56,311 bases of DNA, from assembly GCA_027021615.1 (NCBI GenBank), contig JALUTY010000028.1, positions 1-56,311 of the forward strand, read 5' to 3'. Both the position numbers and the translations under genes were made by a program. This DNA is from a bacterium (lineage in GTDB: Bacteria; Desulfobacterota; Deferrisomatia; Deferrisomatales; Deferrisomataceae). Under the pieces are notes generated by a model. That model saw nothing but the letters and a program-made list of their open reading frames with translations. It searched no databases and had not been told where the DNA came from. The number at the start of each line of letters is the position of its first letter. The first letter of the stretch is position 1. This document shows positions 1 to 8,888 of the stretch, piece after piece.

Positions 1-7
1 CGGTGCC

Positions 8-985
8 ATGCCGAGGAGCGCAAGGTTGGATGTGCCCGGGGTGCTTCAGCACGTGATGGCTCGGGGGATCGACGGGTACGACATCTTCCAGGATGAAAAG
101 GACCGGGAGACGTTCCTGGAGCGCCTGGCGGCAGTGGTGGAGTGGGCCCGGGCAGATCTTTTGGCGTGGTGCCTGATGTCGAACCACTTCCACCTGCTGA
201 TCCGTCCGCATGAGGTGCTGCTCGCACCGATCATGCGCCGGCTGATGACCGGCTATGCCGTGTGGCACAACCGGCGGCACCAGCGGCGGGGCCATCTGTT
301 TCAGAATCGCTACAAGAGCATTGTTGTGGAGGAGGACCCGTACTTTCTGGAGCTGGTGCGCTACATACACCTGAACCCGGTGCGTGCCGGACTGGTGGAA
401 ACGATGGAGGTCTTGAACCGGTACCCGTATACCGGCCATGCGGTGATCCTGGGTCGCCGGGAGTACCCGTGCCAGAACGTGGACGAGGTTCTTGGGATGT
501 TCGGCCGACGGGTGCGGGAGGCCCGGGCGCGGTACCGGGAGTTCGTGGCGGCGGGGTTCGGGCAGGGGGTGCGGGAGGAGCTTCGGGGTGGGGGGCTGGT
601 CCGGAGCGCCGGGGGGTGGGCGAACCTACTGCGGCGAAAGCGGGAGGAGTGGGAGCTCGGGGACGAGCGGGTTTTGGGGGGCGGGGGGTTCGTGCGGGAG
701 GTGCTGGGCCAGGTAGAGGAGGTGCCGCGGCGTCCGGCAAGGGAGGTGCGGGAGATCCTGGGGGAGGTGTGCCGGGAGCATGGCGTGGGGGAGGAGTTGG
801 TGCTGGGGCGAACGCGCCGCCAGGGGGTGGTGCGGGCCCGGGAGGAGTTTCTGCTGCGGGCGCACGAGGAGGCGGGGGAGAGCTATGCGGCGTTGGGTCG
901 GCTGTGCAAGATGTCGCACACGTCGGTCCGGGCGGCCGTCGAGCGGGCGCGGAGTCGTCGAGCGAAGAAGGCCAAGGCCGTGTGA
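8..985 (+). CDS. REP-associated tyrosine transposase (RAYT, IS200-like Y1 family) with DnaA-like C-terminal tail
   Basis: A 325-residue protein. The N-terminal half has the Y1 transposase core: the HUH-type metal-binding pair in NHFHLLI (His60 and His62) and the likely catalytic tyrosine (Tyr119) in RYIHLNPVRAGL, both diagnostic of TnpA_REP proteins. These enzymes cut and rejoin single-stranded DNA at REP palindromes and are usually single-copy chromosomal genes. Residues about 245-320 end in a helix-turn-helix with a DnaA domain-IV or Arg/Ala-rich character (SHTSVRAAVERARSR), a known add-on in some family members. The ATG lies only 7 bases from the window edge, but MPRSARLDVPGVLQHVMARG matches the usual family N-terminus, so the gene looks complete. 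No clear REP palindromes were seen beside it. Confidence 0.9.
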   Translation: MPRSARLDVPGVLQHVMARGIDGYDIFQDEKDRETFLERLAAVVEWARADLLAWCLMSNHFHLLIRPHEVLLAPIMRRLMTGYAVWHNRRHQRRGHLFQNRYKSIVVEEDPYFLELVRYIHLNPVRAGLVETMEVLNRYPYTGHAVILGRREYPCQNVDEVLGMFGRRVREARARYREFVAAGFGQGVREELRGGGLVRSAGGWANLLRRKREEWELGDERVLGGGGFVREVLGQVEEVPRRPAREVREILGEVCREHGVGEELVLGRTRRQGVVRAREEFLLRAHEEAGESYAALGRLCKMSHTSVRAAVERARSRRAKKAKAV

Positions 986-1023
986 GGAAACCTTCGTCAT
1001 CGACCAGTGTCCCGGATCACCGC

Positions 1024-1047
1024 GCGGGTCACGTCGCGGGTCACGTC
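1024..1047. repeat. Two tandem copies of a 12-bp unit downstream of the RAYT gene
   Basis: The unit GCGGGTCACGTC occurs twice head to tail at 1024-1035 and 1036-1047, in the 184-bp gap between the transposase and the toxin-antitoxin pair. The copies are exact. It could be a degenerate target of the transposase, but it is not a REP hairpin. Nothing else was seen in the gap except a possible promoter. Confidence 0.6.
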
Positions 1048-1098
1048 CGGAATCTCGAATCAACGGATCAGGGGTCGTGCCCTCCACCAAGGGAGGGG

Positions 1099-1127
1099 TT
1101 GAGCCTGTGGATGTAGGATGCTAGCAT
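1099..1127 (+). promoter_or_regulatory. Possible sigma-70 promoter of the vapBC-type operon
   Basis: TTGAGC (-35) and TAGCAT (-10) are separated by 17 bases, about 40 bases upstream of the antitoxin start. The match is partial (4 of 6 in each box). An AT-rich stretch with GATATC follows at about 1131-1136 and could be the antitoxin operator. Confidence 0.35.
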
Positions 1128-1169
1128 TTTGATATCGTTTTGCTGCGGATATACGAAAGGGGTGTTGCC

Positions 1170-1385
1170 GTGCCGAGTATCGTGATTCGCGACGTTCCAG
1201 AAGTCCTCCATCGCATGCTGAAGGATCGTGCGAGGAGGAACCACCGGAGCCTTACGAAAGAGGTGATGGCCATCCTGGAAGAAAGCCTCGCCGGGAAACG
1301 CCGGGCTCTCCCCCCGCCGGTCCCGTTGAAGCGGCGGCTCACGAAAGAGGTGGTGGAGGAGGGCCGCAGGGAGGGGCGGGCGTGA
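1170..1385 (+). CDS. VapB/FitA-like ribbon-helix-helix antitoxin
   Basis: A 71-residue protein. The N-terminus (VPSIVIRDVPEVLHRMLKDR) has the beta-strand and helix pattern of Arc/MetJ-type antitoxins of the FitA/VapB class. Its C-terminal part is basic and Pro-rich, as expected for the segment that wraps the toxin. I chose GTG at 1170, preceded by GAAAGGGGTG, over an ATG-like start 30 bases upstream, because the motif begins right at this GTG. The stop overlaps the toxin start by 4 bases, the standard arrangement for translational coupling of a toxin-antitoxin pair. It should neutralise the PIN toxin and repress its own operon. Confidence 0.85.
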   Translation: MPSIVIRDVPEVLHRMLKDRARRNHRSLTKEVMAILEESLAGKRRALPPPVPLKRRLTKEVVEEGRREGRA

Positions 1386-1786
1386 TCGTGGCGGACGTGA
1401 ACCTCGTTGTGTACCTGCTGACGGAGAACCCATGGAGGGATGCGGCGGTCCGAGTCTGGCAAGGGGATCCGGACTGGGCCATGCCGCCCCTCTGGAGGCA
1501 CGAGTTCCTGAACGTTCTTGCAACCTTGGTGAGACGCGAGTTTCTGGAACAGAAACAGGCGGTTCGGCTTTGGCACGACGCGGTGAGTCTTTTCGGGCCG
1601 ACAGAGATGGAGCCCGACATGGAAGAAGCCCTTGCTTTGGCGTGTGAGTATGGGGTCAGTGCGTACGACGCGCAGTACGTGACGTTGGCGGACCGGTTGG
1701 AATGTCGGTTGGTGACCGGTGACCAGAAGCTCGCGCGTTTGTTTCCGCACAGGGTGGTGCCTCTGGCCCGAGCGACTGGGGCGTGA
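1382..1786 (+). CDS. PIN-domain ribonuclease toxin, VapC-like
   Basis: A 134-residue PIN domain, the usual VapC length. The acidic catalytic residues are present: Asp in VADVNLVVYLL near the start, Glu in HEFLNVL, Asp in SAYDAQYVTLA and Asp in TGDQKLA. These coordinate Mg2+ for single-strand RNA cleavage, in VapC proteins often of tRNA or rRNA. It starts at GTG 1382, inside the antitoxin stop. All key residues are intact, so the toxin is probably active. The class is certain; the RNA target is unknown. Confidence 0.88.
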   Translation: MIVADVNLVVYLLTENPWRDAAVRVWQGDPDWAMPPLWRHEFLNVLATLVRREFLEQKQAVRLWHDAVSLFGPTEMEPDMEEALALACEYGVSAYDAQYVTLADRLECRLVTGDQKLARLFPHRVVPLARATGA

Positions 1787-1789
1787 GCC

Positions 1790-1968
1790 GCCCGATCGAA
1801 GGCCGAAAGTTCTTGTCGAGTCCGCCAAGCGGTACGCTCGGAAGCACGGCGTCGCGGTGACCGCCCTCATCGACCGCTACTTCTCCCGGCTAAGGGCTGC
1901 CGCCCCGGGGCCTGCCCATCCGGAGGTGGAACGGTTCGCAGGTCTGGTGCCGAAGCACATCGATGCCG
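1790..1968 (+). pseudogene. Remnant of a second antitoxin (DUF6364-like)
   Basis: A segment reading KVLVESAKRYARKHGVAVTA then LIDRYFSRL, followed by VERFAGLVPKHIDA, closely resembles the DUF6364-type antitoxins that pair with PIN toxins. No start codon with a ribosome binding site fits it, and the frame runs on into unrelated sequence. It lies directly behind the intact VapC gene and ahead of a matching PIN fragment in another frame, so I read the two as a decayed toxin-antitoxin pair. Confidence 0.6.
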
Positions 1969-2007
1969 GCAGCTCTATCGGGAGCATCGGGTGGGCAAGC
2001 ACCGTTG

Positions 2008-2092
2008 ACGATCACCGTCGATCTGGACGTCGTTCAGAGGCGCGAGCCCCACTATGCAGCGTCCGCCGCGGTGCAGTCTTTGGTGGGTTCCC
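2008..2092 (+). pseudogene. Remnant of a second PIN-domain toxin
   Basis: The reading TVDLDVVQRREPHYAASAAV resembles the first helix of PIN toxins (Asp, then an REPHY-like motif and Ala-rich helix), with a deletion around the Asp-Val-Val step. It is in a different frame from the preceding antitoxin remnant and lacks the rest of the domain. It is probably the toxin half of the same decayed pair. Confidence 0.5.
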
Positions 2093-2292
2093 CCGTGCCA
2101 GCTGCCACCCCCGAGGCGTTTCTGGCGGGCGAAGGGGCTTTCCGGAACGCTGAGTCTTCGGACCGATTCGGGGGTGCGGGAAGAGATGCCGGCCGTGGGG
2201 GATTGGGCCGGCGGTCCCGGGCGTTCTGTGAAGGTCCGGCCGCGAGCGGCCGGGTTCGTTGCGCTCGGCCTCCGCCGGGGCAGGAGAGGGGA

Positions 2293-2545
2293 ATGGGGCT
2301 CGTGGTCGGGCCGGCGGCCACGCCGGCACAGTACGAAGCGGCGCGGGAGATCTTCCGGCGGTACGCGCGGTTCCTCGGCCTGGACCTGGAGTATCGGGGG
2401 TTCACCGACGAGCTGGCCACGCTGGACCGGATGTACGGGCCCCCGCGGGGATGCCTGCTGCTCGCCAGGAAGGGCGAGGAGTTCGTGGGAGCGGTGGGGC
2501 TGCGGGAGTTCGAGCCGGGGGTGGCGGAGGTGAGCGGACGCCGTC
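2293..2545 (+). pseudogene. Truncated GNAT-family acetyltransferase
   Basis: About 84 residues from an ATG at 2293 match the N-terminal half of a GNAT domain: AAREIFRRYARFLGLDLEYR, then DELATLDRMYGPPRGCLLLA, then FVGAVGLREFEPGVAEV. In intact proteins GVAEM is followed by KRLYV and the acetyl-CoA-binding RGxGxG loop. Here the reading turns into low-complexity Gly/Arg sequence, so the cofactor-binding half is missing. The frame stays open into the next gene, but this fusion is unlikely to be made as a functional protein. Confidence 0.6.
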
Positions 2546-2640
2546 TACATGGAGTACCGCCTCTCCTGCCGGGCCGGCCGCGGAACGTGGGGCCCGGCCG
2601 GGGGGCGGAGAGGGATGGGCGCGCCCGGGGGAGGCCGGGG

Positions 2641-3030
2641 ATGAGCTTCGCGACGGTCGTGAACTGCATGGACGGACGGGTCCAGTTGCCGGTCATCCGG
2701 TATCTGCAGGGCCGGTTCGGGGTGGAGCACGTGGACTCGGTCACCGAGGCGGGGCCCTGCCGGATCCTGGCGGAGAACGATCCTCCGGAGCTGTGCCGGT
2801 CCATCCTGAGCCGGGTGGAGATCTCGGTCCGGAAGCACCGCTCCCGAGGCATCGCCGTGGTCGCGCATTTCGACTGCGCCGGAAATCCGGCTCCGAGGGA
2901 CGACCAGGTCGGGCAGGTCCGGGAGGCGGTGCAGCGGCTCCGCGAGCGGTTCGCGGGCGTGGAGACCATCGGGCTGTGGGTCGGCGAGGACTGGCGGGTG
3001 CGGGAGATCCCGGCAGGGGAGGGGCGGTGA
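2641..3030 (+). CDS. Small carbonic-anhydrase-like protein (CMDGR motif)
   Basis: A 129-residue protein from ATG 2641, with a purine-rich stretch (GGGGGAGG) just upstream. It carries the beta-carbonic-anhydrase zinc-site signature in miniature: Cys9, Asp11 and Arg13 in VVNCMDGRVQLPVI, then His76 and Cys79 in VVAHFDCAGNP. It is shorter than classical beta-class enzymes (about 200 residues), and belongs to a poorly characterised group found in anaerobes. Zinc binding is likely; carbonic anhydrase activity is not shown. It converges on the dnaE2 gene with only 7 bases between the stops. Confidence 0.7.
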   Translation: MSFATVVNCMDGRVQLPVIRYLQGRFGVEHVDSVTEAGPCRILAENDPPELCRSILSRVEISVRKHRSRGIAVVAHFDCAGNPAPRDDQVGQVREAVQRLRERFAGVETIGLWVGEDWRVREIPAGEGR

Positions 3031-3037
3031 CCGGCCC

Positions 3038-6000
3038 TCAGTGGAAGTCCCGGCTGGGCGCGGTCTCGGGATGGGCGGGCAGGGGCGGGCGCCACAGCCG
3101 ATCGGCCACCAGGTGCACCACGCCTTCCCGCGACTCCACCCGGCCGCTCACCCCCAGGACCGGCGCTGCCGCCACGAGCGCGGCGTGGCGCTCGATCACC
3201 CGCTTCCACACCACCACGTTCACGAACCCGGTCTCGTCCTCGAGAGTGAGGAACACGGTGCCGCCCGCGGTCCCGGGCCGCTGCCGGCAGATCACGACGC
3301 CGGCGTAGGACGCCCGGGTCCCGTGGGGGAGCCGGGCCAGGGTGCGGGCGTCGGGCAGGCCCCGTTCCCGGAGCCACGGCCGCAGGGGCTCCAGGGGATG
3401 GGCCCGGGGGCTCAGGCCCGAGGCCCGGTAGTCCCAGGCCACCGCCTCCGAGGAGCTGAGGGCCGCGAGGGACGGGGCGGGCTCCGGGCCGAGGGGGAGC
3501 GCGGGGCGGCGGCTCGATCCGGCGCCTTTCGCGGCCCACAGGGCCCGGCGCCGGCCCCGGCACAGGCCCTCGAGGGCCCCGGCCTCGGCGAGCCGGCGCA
3601 GCGCGTTCCGGCCGAGGCCGGTGCGCCGCGCCAGGTCCTCCACCGAGGCGAAGGGCTGCTCGCGCCGGGCCCGCTCGATGCGGGGCCAGTCCCGGGTGGG
3701 GGACAGCCCCTTCACGTACCGCAGCCCCAGCCGCACGGCACTCGGGGCTTCCCAGCCTCTCAGCCTCCCAGCTTTCCAGCCGGAGCGAAGCTCCAGTGTG
3801 CAGTCCCAGTCGCTGAACCGCACGTCCACGGGAAGGATCTCCAGGCCGTGGCGCTTGGCGTCGTCGATGATCGTGGCCGGCGAGTAGAACCCCAGGGGCT
3901 GGGCGTTCAGCAGGGCGCAGGTGAACACGTCGGGGTGGTGGCACCGGAGCCAGGCCGTGCCGTAGGCGATCAGGGCGAAGCTCGCCGCGTGGCTCTCGGG
4001 GAACCCGTACTCCCCGAACCCCCGGATCTGCTCGAACACCCGCTCGGCGAACCGCCGCTCGATCCCCTTGGCGGTCATGCGCGCGATCAGCCGCTCGCGG
4101 TGGCGCTCGATCCGGCCGTGCCGGCGCCAGGCGGCCATGTCGCGCCGGAGCTGGTCGGCCTCGCCCGGGGTGTAGTCGGCCGCCACCACGGCGAGCCGCA
4201 TCACCTGCTCCTGGAACAGGGGCACCCCCAGGGTCTTGGCCAGCACGGGCTCCAGGCACGGGTGGGGGTAGGTCACGGGCTCCTCGCCCCGGCGCCGCCG
4301 GAGGTAGGGGTGGACCATGCCGCCGGTGATCGGCCCGGGCCGCACGATGCTCACCTGGATCACCAGGTCGTAGTACGACCGGGGCCGGAGCCGAGGCAGC
4401 ATGGACATCTGGGCCCGGCTCTCGATCTGGAACACCCCCACGGTGTCGGCCCGGCCGATCATGTCGAAGGTGGCCGGGTCGTCCGGGGGGATGCGGTCCA
4501 GGGAGAGCTCCACCCCGCGGTGCTCCCGGAGCAGCCGGAAGCACCGGTCCAGAAGGGTCAGGGCCCCCAGGCCCAGGAGATCCACTTTGAACAGGCCCAG
4601 GTCCTCCAGGTCCTCCTTGTCCCACTGGATCACGGTGCGGCCCGGCCGGGCCGCGTTCTCCACGGGCACCAGGTCGTGGACCGGCTCGTGGCCCAGGAGG
4701 AACCCGCCGGGGTGGATGGAGAGGTGGCGGGGGAACCCCTGGATCTCCCCCACCAGCCGCCGGAGGAGGGCGTGCAGGGGATTTCCGGGGTCGAGCCCGG
4801 GGCCCTGCCACGGGTCCCCGTCCCCGCCCCGGGACGGCACGAGCCGGGCGAGCCGGTCCACCGCCGTGGCGGGCAGGCCCAGGGCCCGGCCCACGTCCCG
4901 CACGGCCGACCGGGCCCGGTACCGGATCACGTTGGCCACCATGGCGGCCCGGTCCCGGCCGTAGCGCTCGTACACGTGGCGGATCACCTCCTCCCGGCGC
5001 TCGTGCATGATGTCCAGGTCGATGTCCGGGGGCTCGGCCCGCTCCCGCGACAGGAACCGCTCGAACAGGAGCTCCACCCGGGTGGGGTCCACGGCCGTGA
5101 TGCCCAGGCAGTAGCACACCGCCGAGTTGGCGGCCGAGCCCCGGCCCTGGCACAGGATCCCCCGCTCCCGGCAGAACCGCACGATCTCCCACATGGTGAG
5201 GAAGTAGCCCGGGTAGTCGAGCTCCTCAATCAGGGCGAGCTCCCGCTCGATCTGCTCGCGCACCCGGGCCGGCACCCGGCCGCCGAACCGCTGCCGGGCC
5301 CCCTCCCAGGTGAGCCGCCCCAGGAGGTCGGCCGAGGTGGTGCCGTCAGGGAGCCGCTCGGCAGGGTAGCGGTAGCGGATCTCCGCAAGGGAGAAGGCGC
5401 ACCGCTCGGCCACCTCCAGGGTGCGGGCCACCGCGGCCGGGTCGTCGGCGAACAGCTCGCGGAAGGACGGCGGGGTCTTGAGGTCGTGCCCGGCGTTGGG
5501 CTTGAGGCGGGTGCCGGCGGCCTGCACGGCGAGGCCGTGGCGGATGGCGGTGAGCACGTCCTGGAGCGGCCGGCGGTCCGGGGTGGGGTAGAGCACCTCC
5601 ACCGCGGCGACCACCGGCAGGCCCAGCCGGCGGGCCCGCTCCCGGAGCCGAGCCTCCTGGGCCGGCTCGTCGGCTCGGCGGTGGCGGGTCGCCAGGGCGT
5701 AGAGCCGGTCGCCGAAGGCATACTTCAGCAGGCCGGGCACGGGGCCGGGGTCCGCCTCCCGCACCAGCAGGCTCCGGTCGCCGCCCCACAGGGCCACCAG
5801 GCCCGGGGCGTGCTCGCACACCTCGGTCCAGGTGACCCGGCTCGTCCCCTTGGGGCTCCGGAGCCGGCCCCGGGTGAGGAGCCGGCAGAGGTTGGCGTAC
5901 CCGGCCCGGTCGGCGGCCAGGAGCACCAGGGTGGAGTCCGGCTCGCCGGGCCCCGGCCCGGCCACCGTGACCTCGGCCCCCACCAGGAGCTTCACCCCCA

Positions 6001-6166
6001 GCTCCTGGGCCCGCACGTGGGCCCGCACGACCCCGTACACCCCGTCCCGGTCGGTGACCGCCACCGCCGGGAGCCCCAGGCCGTGGGCCCGCTCCACCAG
6101 CTCCTCGGGGTGGGCTGCCCCCTCCAGGAACGAGTAGTTGCTCTTGCACCACAGGGGAACGTACAT
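3038..6166 (-). CDS. dnaE2: Error-prone DNA polymerase III alpha subunit DnaE2 (ImuC)
   Basis: A 1,042-residue C-family polymerase. It begins with the PHP domain ([20 protein letters not shown]), followed by the catalytic palm with PDIDLDI, then a helix-hairpin-helix region and a C-terminal OB fold ([14 protein letters not shown]). Length and the SNYSFLEGA opening are typical of DnaE2 rather than replicative DnaE1. With ImuA and ImuB it forms the SOS mutasome that copies damaged DNA. It is the last gene of a lexA-imuA-imuB-dnaE2 operon, 31 bases after imuB. Residues about 789-808 ([17 protein letters not shown]) are a repeat-derived insert not expected in the family; it keeps the frame. Confidence 0.95.
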   Translation of the reverse strand: MYVPLWCKSNYSFLEGAAHPEELVERAHGLGLPAVAVTDRDGVYGVVRAHVRAQELGVKLLVGAEVTVAGPGPGEPDSTLVLLAADRAGYANLCRLLTRGRLRSPKGTSRVTWTEVCEHAPGLVALWGGDRSLLVREADPGPVPGLLKYAFGDRLYALATRHRRADEPAQEARLRERARRLGLPVVAAVEVLYPTPDRRPLQDVLTAIRHGLAVQAAGTRLKPNAGHDLKTPPSFRELFADDPAAVARTLEVAERCAFSLAEIRYRYPAERLPDGTTSADLLGRLTWEGARQRFGGRVPARVREQIERELALIEELDYPGYFLTMWEIVRFCRERGILCQGRGSAANSAVCYCLGITAVDPTRVELLFERFLSRERAEPPDIDLDIMHERREEVIRHVYERYGRDRAAMVANVIRYRARSAVRDVGRALGLPATAVDRLARLVPSRGGDGDPWQGPGLDPGNPLHALLRRLVGEIQGFPRHLSIHPGGFLLGHEPVHDLVPVENAARPGRTVIQWDKEDLEDLGLFKVDLLGLGALTLLDRCFRLLREHRGVELSLDRIPPDDPATFDMIGRADTVGVFQIESRAQMSMLPRLRPRSYYDLVIQVSIVRPGPITGGMVHPYLRRRRGEEPVTYPHPCLEPVLAKTLGVPLFQEQVMRLAVVAADYTPGEADQLRRDMAAWRRHGRIERHRERLIARMTAKGIERRFAERVFEQIRGFGEYGFPESHAASFALIAYGTAWLRCHHPDVFTCALLNAQPLGFYSPATIIDDAKRHGLEILPVDVRFSDWDCTLELRSGWKAGRLRGWEAPSAVRLGLRYVKGLSPTRDWPRIERARREQPFASVEDLARRTGLGRNALRRLAEAGALEGLCRGRRRALWAAKGAGSSRRPALPLGPEPAPSLAALSSSEAVAWDYRASGLSPRAHPLEPLRPWLRERGLPDARTLARLPHGTRASYAGVVICRQRPGTAGGTVFLTLEDETGFVNVVVWKRVIERHAALVAAAPVLGVSGRVESREGVVHLVADRLWRPPLPAHPETAPSRDFH
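3748..3780. repeat. Dispersed low-complexity repeat inside dnaE2
   Basis: A pyrimidine-rich stretch made of CCCAGC/CTCAGC-type units ending in TTTCCAGC. It translates, on the gene's strand, to the Trp/Gly/Arg-rich insert in DnaE2. A similar stretch lies at 43472-43519 ahead of mftA, so it appears to be a dispersed repeat family rather than polymerase sequence. Confidence 0.6.
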
Positions 6167-6197
6167 GGGGGGCTACCCTCCCAGAGCCCAGCCGACC

Positions 6198-7634
6198 TCA
6201 CTCCACCGCGCCCTGCCGGAACCACCGGCCTCGGGCTCGGTCGTGGAACGCCCACAGGATCTCGCCGCCGGCCAGGCGGACGAAGCGGTACTCCCGGTGC
6301 GTCCCCCGGCCCCACCAGCCCCCGCTCACCACGTAGCCGCCCCGCGTCTGGCCGGCCGGCTCCGCCAGGGGCGCGGGCCGGTCCAGGATCCGGCGCACCA
6401 GGGGGCGGAGCGCCACCTCCCGGGGCCGGGCCGGGGGGAGGTCCTCCAGGGGCTCCCAGGCGAACCGGGCCTCGGGAAGGTGCCGGCCCGCCAGCCGGGC
6501 CCGCACCACGGCCCCCTCTCCCAGCTCGGCCCGCACCCGGGCCAGGGCCCGTAGGGCCGCCCCCGGGTCCCGCCGGGGGTCGGCCTGGAACAGGCCGGCC
6601 TGGGTCGGCCGGGCCGGCACGGCCCGGCCGGAGAGGACCACCTCCTCCACCCCGGCGGGGACGCCCGCCCCGGCCAGGCGAAGGTGCACCAGGTTCATGA
6701 GCTGGCGGGCGTCCCCGGTGGGCGCGGCGGGCCGGAGCCGCTCGGTGCGCACCGCACCCCCCTCCAGCCGCAGGTGGACCCCCAGCTCCGCCAGCAGCAT
6801 CCCCCGGCCCCCCATCCGGCCCAGCATCTGGTCCAGGAGGCCCTTGATCCGGAACACCAGCCGGTGCAGGTCGGCCTCGGGCGGCTCGATCACCGCGCCC
6901 ACCCCCAGGGGCTCGGGCGGGGCGATGGGCTGGAGGGGAAGCTCCCCCCGGCCCGAGACGAACCGGTGGAGCGCCCGGGCCGCCGGGCCGAACCGCTCCG
7001 CGAGCGAGGCCGCCGGAAGGGCCAGGAGGTCCCCAGCGGTGCGCACCCCCAGGGCCCCCAACTCCGCCGCCAGGCCCGGCTCCGCGCCGAGCCGCGCAAG
7101 GGGCGCCCCCCGCACCCCGGCCGCCTCCTCGCCGGGGCTCCGGAGCACCCGGATCCGGGCCCTTCCGGAGCGCACGGCCGCCAGGGTGCCGCACCGGGTG
7201 AACCCCACGGCCACCCGGCCGGCCAGGCCCAGCCCGGCCAGCTCCCGCCGGATCCCGGCCGCCCACCGGGCCGGCTCGGGATGGAGCCGGCCCAGGCCGG
7301 AGGCGTCGAGCCAGAACACGCCGGGGTCTGCCTCCCAGGGCTCCACGCCGGGGGTGAACCGCAGGAGCCGCCGCAGGATCCGGTGCCTCCAGCGGGCCAC
7401 CTCGGCCGGGGGCACCGTGGCCGCCCGCAGCCCCGGTTCCGCGGCCAGGGCGGTCACGTAGCGCATGCTCGGCGCCACCCCCTGGTGCCGGGCCCGGGCG
7501 TTGGCCCACAGCACCCGGCCGTGGGGGTGGTCCCGGTCCACCACGGCCACGGGCCCCGTGGTCCAGCCCGGCCGCCGGAGCACGAGGACCTGGAGGGGCA
7601 GGGCCGGCACCTCAACGCAGGCCGTCCGGTCCAC
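6198..7634 (-). CDS. imuB: ImuB-like inactive Y-family polymerase
   Basis: A 478-residue protein with Y-family fold features: palm/fingers at residues 1-240, including the WLDASGLGRL segment, and a little-finger-like part after that. The N-terminus (ACVEVPALPLQVLVLR) lacks the catalytic Asp of active polymerases (DxDxF), as in ImuB proteins that act as a hub rather than an enzyme. A beta-clamp-binding motif, QAGLF, sits at about residues 345-349. The C-terminus (HREYRFVRLAGGEILWAFHD) is typical of the ImuB tail. It overlaps imuA by 23 bases and precedes dnaE2, consistent with the SOS mutasome. Confidence 0.9.
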   Translation of the reverse strand: MDRTACVEVPALPLQVLVLRRPGWTTGPVAVVDRDHPHGRVLWANARARHQGVAPSMRYVTALAAEPGLRAATVPPAEVARWRHRILRRLLRFTPGVEPWEADPGVFWLDASGLGRLHPEPARWAAGIRRELAGLGLAGRVAVGFTRCGTLAAVRSGRARIRVLRSPGEEAAGVRGAPLARLGAEPGLAAELGALGVRTAGDLLALPAASLAERFGPAARALHRFVSGRGELPLQPIAPPEPLGVGAVIEPPEADLHRLVFRIKGLLDQMLGRMGGRGMLLAELGVHLRLEGGAVRTERLRPAAPTGDARQLMNLVHLRLAGAGVPAGVEEVVLSGRAVPARPTQAGLFQADPRRDPGAALRALARVRAELGEGAVVRARLAGRHLPEARFAWEPLEDLPPARPREVALRPLVRRILDRPAPLAEPAGQTRGGYVVSGGWWGRGTHREYRFVRLAGGEILWAFHDRARGRWFRQGAVE

Positions 7635-8244
7635 GGCACACCTCCCCGTGGCCCCAGCCCAGGGGCCGTCGCTTGTCCCGCAGCACCCGCACCCGGCACC
7701 GGAACCGGCCGGGCCCGAGCGGCTCCCGCACCGCCTCGGCCCGTACCGCCACCAGCGAGCCCAGCGAGGGCGCGCCGGCGGGCTTGCGGGTCAGGAACAG
7801 CACGAGCATTCGGTGCTCTCCGGCGAGCCCGGCCAGCCGACCCTGGGCCGCCGCCGGCACCCGGGGCTCCTCCCCCAGGTCCACCACCACGAGCCCGAAC
7901 CCCCCGGACCGGGCCAGCAGCTCCGCCGCCCGCAGGGCCTGGCGGGTCTCCCGGGCCCGCACCACGGCCAGGGCCTCCAGGTCCACGCCCCCCGCGGCCG
8001 CGTCGGGCGGGTAGAAGGAGCTGTCGACCGGGGTGATCCAGGCCGCGGGCTCGCCCCGGCGCTGGGCGTCGAGCACCAGGGAGAAGGCCAGGGTGAGGGC
8101 GGCCGAGGCCCCCCGGGCCGAGAGCTCGGCCAGCCGGCCGGCCAGGGCCGGGAGCTCCCACCGGGCCGGGGGAATCTCCTCCTCCAGCCGGGCCGCGGGC
8201 ACCACGGGGATGCGGGCCAGGCCGCCGGCGGGCATCGCGCTCAC
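7612..8244 (-). CDS. imuA: ImuA-like RecA/SulA-related protein
   Basis: A 210-residue protein related to the RecA fold. The Walker A region is degenerate (ELSARGASAALTLAF, no GKT), as often seen in ImuA. A Walker-B-like strand (FGLVVVDLG) follows. ImuA is needed with ImuB and DnaE2 for damage-induced mutagenesis. It starts at GTG 8244, overlapping the lexA stop by 4 bases, and its end overlaps imuB, so the genes are translationally coupled. Assignment rests on context as much as sequence, because the family is divergent. Confidence 0.82.
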   Translation of the reverse strand: MSAMPAGGLARIPVVPAARLEEEIPPARWELPALAGRLAELSARGASAALTLAFSLVLDAQRRGEPAAWITPVDSSFYPPDAAAGGVDLEALAVVRARETRQALRAAELLARSGGFGLVVVDLGEEPRVPAAAQGRLAGLAGEHRMLVLFLTRKPAGAPSLGSLVAVRAEAVREPLGPGRFRCRVRVLRDKRRPLGWGHGEVCRGPDGLR

Positions 8245-8843
8245 TCCAACCTCCTGCGCACCTCGACCACCTTGCCCAGGATCTCCACCTCGCCCGGGGC
8301 GGGCACGATGGGGGCGAAGGCCGGGTTCTCGGGCAGGAGCTCGACCCGGCCGGACCGGGTGCGCAGGCGCTTCACCGTGGCCTCGTCCCCCACCCGGGCC
8401 ACCACGATGTCGCCGTCCCGGGCCTCGGGCTGGCGCCGCACGATCACCAGGTCCCCCGGCAGGATGCCCGCGCCGGTCATGCTCTCGCCCCGGACCCGCA
8501 GGGCGAACAGGTCCCCGCCCCGGCCGCGGGTCTCCACGGGCAGGTAGCCCTCGGCCTCCTCCACCGCCGTGTCCAGGGGCCCGGCCGGCACCCGGCCCAG
8601 CAGGGGAACGAGCACGGTGGACCCCGGGTGGCCGGGCAGGCGGTACCCCCGGGCCCGGCCCCGCTCCACCACCAGCCGGCCCTCGGCCACCAGCCGCTCC
8701 AGGTGGGCCCGGGCCGTCTGGACCGCCCGGAACCCCAGGGCCTCCTGCACCTCGCGCACCGTGGGGGGCCGGCCGGCGAGGATCCGGTCCCGCACGAACT
8801 CGAACACCTTCTTCCGGGTCTCACCCGGCTGCGTGCGTGGCAT
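8241..8843 (-). CDS. lexA: LexA repressor
   Basis: A 200-residue protein: N-terminal winged helix (residues 1-70) and a C-terminal S24 autoprotease. The Ala87-Gly88 cleavage bond lies in GRVPAGPL, and the Ser121/Lys158 catalytic dyad in VRGESMTGAG and ATVKRL. On DNA damage RecA promotes self-cleavage, which releases the downstream imuA-imuB-dnaE2 genes. The start ATG at 8843 has GGAGGTGG five bases upstream; a longer reading upstream runs through the promoter and was discarded. Length matches the family. The DNA-binding helix differs from E. coli, so a distinct operator is expected. Confidence 0.95.
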   Translation of the reverse strand: MPRTQPGETRKKVFEFVRDRILAGRPPTVREVQEALGFRAVQTARAHLERLVAEGRLVVERGRARGYRLPGHPGSTVLVPLLGRVPAGPLDTAVEEAEGYLPVETRGRGGDLFALRVRGESMTGAGILPGDLVIVRRQPEARDGDIVVARVGDEATVKRLRTRSGRVELLPENPAFAPIVPAPGEVEILGKVVEVRRRLE

Positions 8844-8871
8844 GGTCCACCTCCGGGATGGGGATGGGCTC

Positions 8872-8888
8872 TTTGTATAGCAGACAAA
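8872..8888. promoter_or_regulatory. Candidate LexA operator
   Basis: A perfect palindrome TTTGT-N7-ACAAA lies 29 bases upstream of lexA, overlapping its -10 box and spacer. This is where an autoregulatory LexA site is expected. It does not match the E. coli (CTGT-N8-ACAG) or Bacillus (GAAC-N4-GTTC) boxes, but LexA operators vary widely between phyla. Confidence 0.55.

Noticed and set aside
2052-6700. Very long open readings on both strands over dnaE2 (over 1,000 codons each)
   Set aside because: They are Gly/Pro/Arg/His-rich, have no recognisable domains and overlap the clear DnaE2 protein. High GC suppresses stop codons and yields such shadows.
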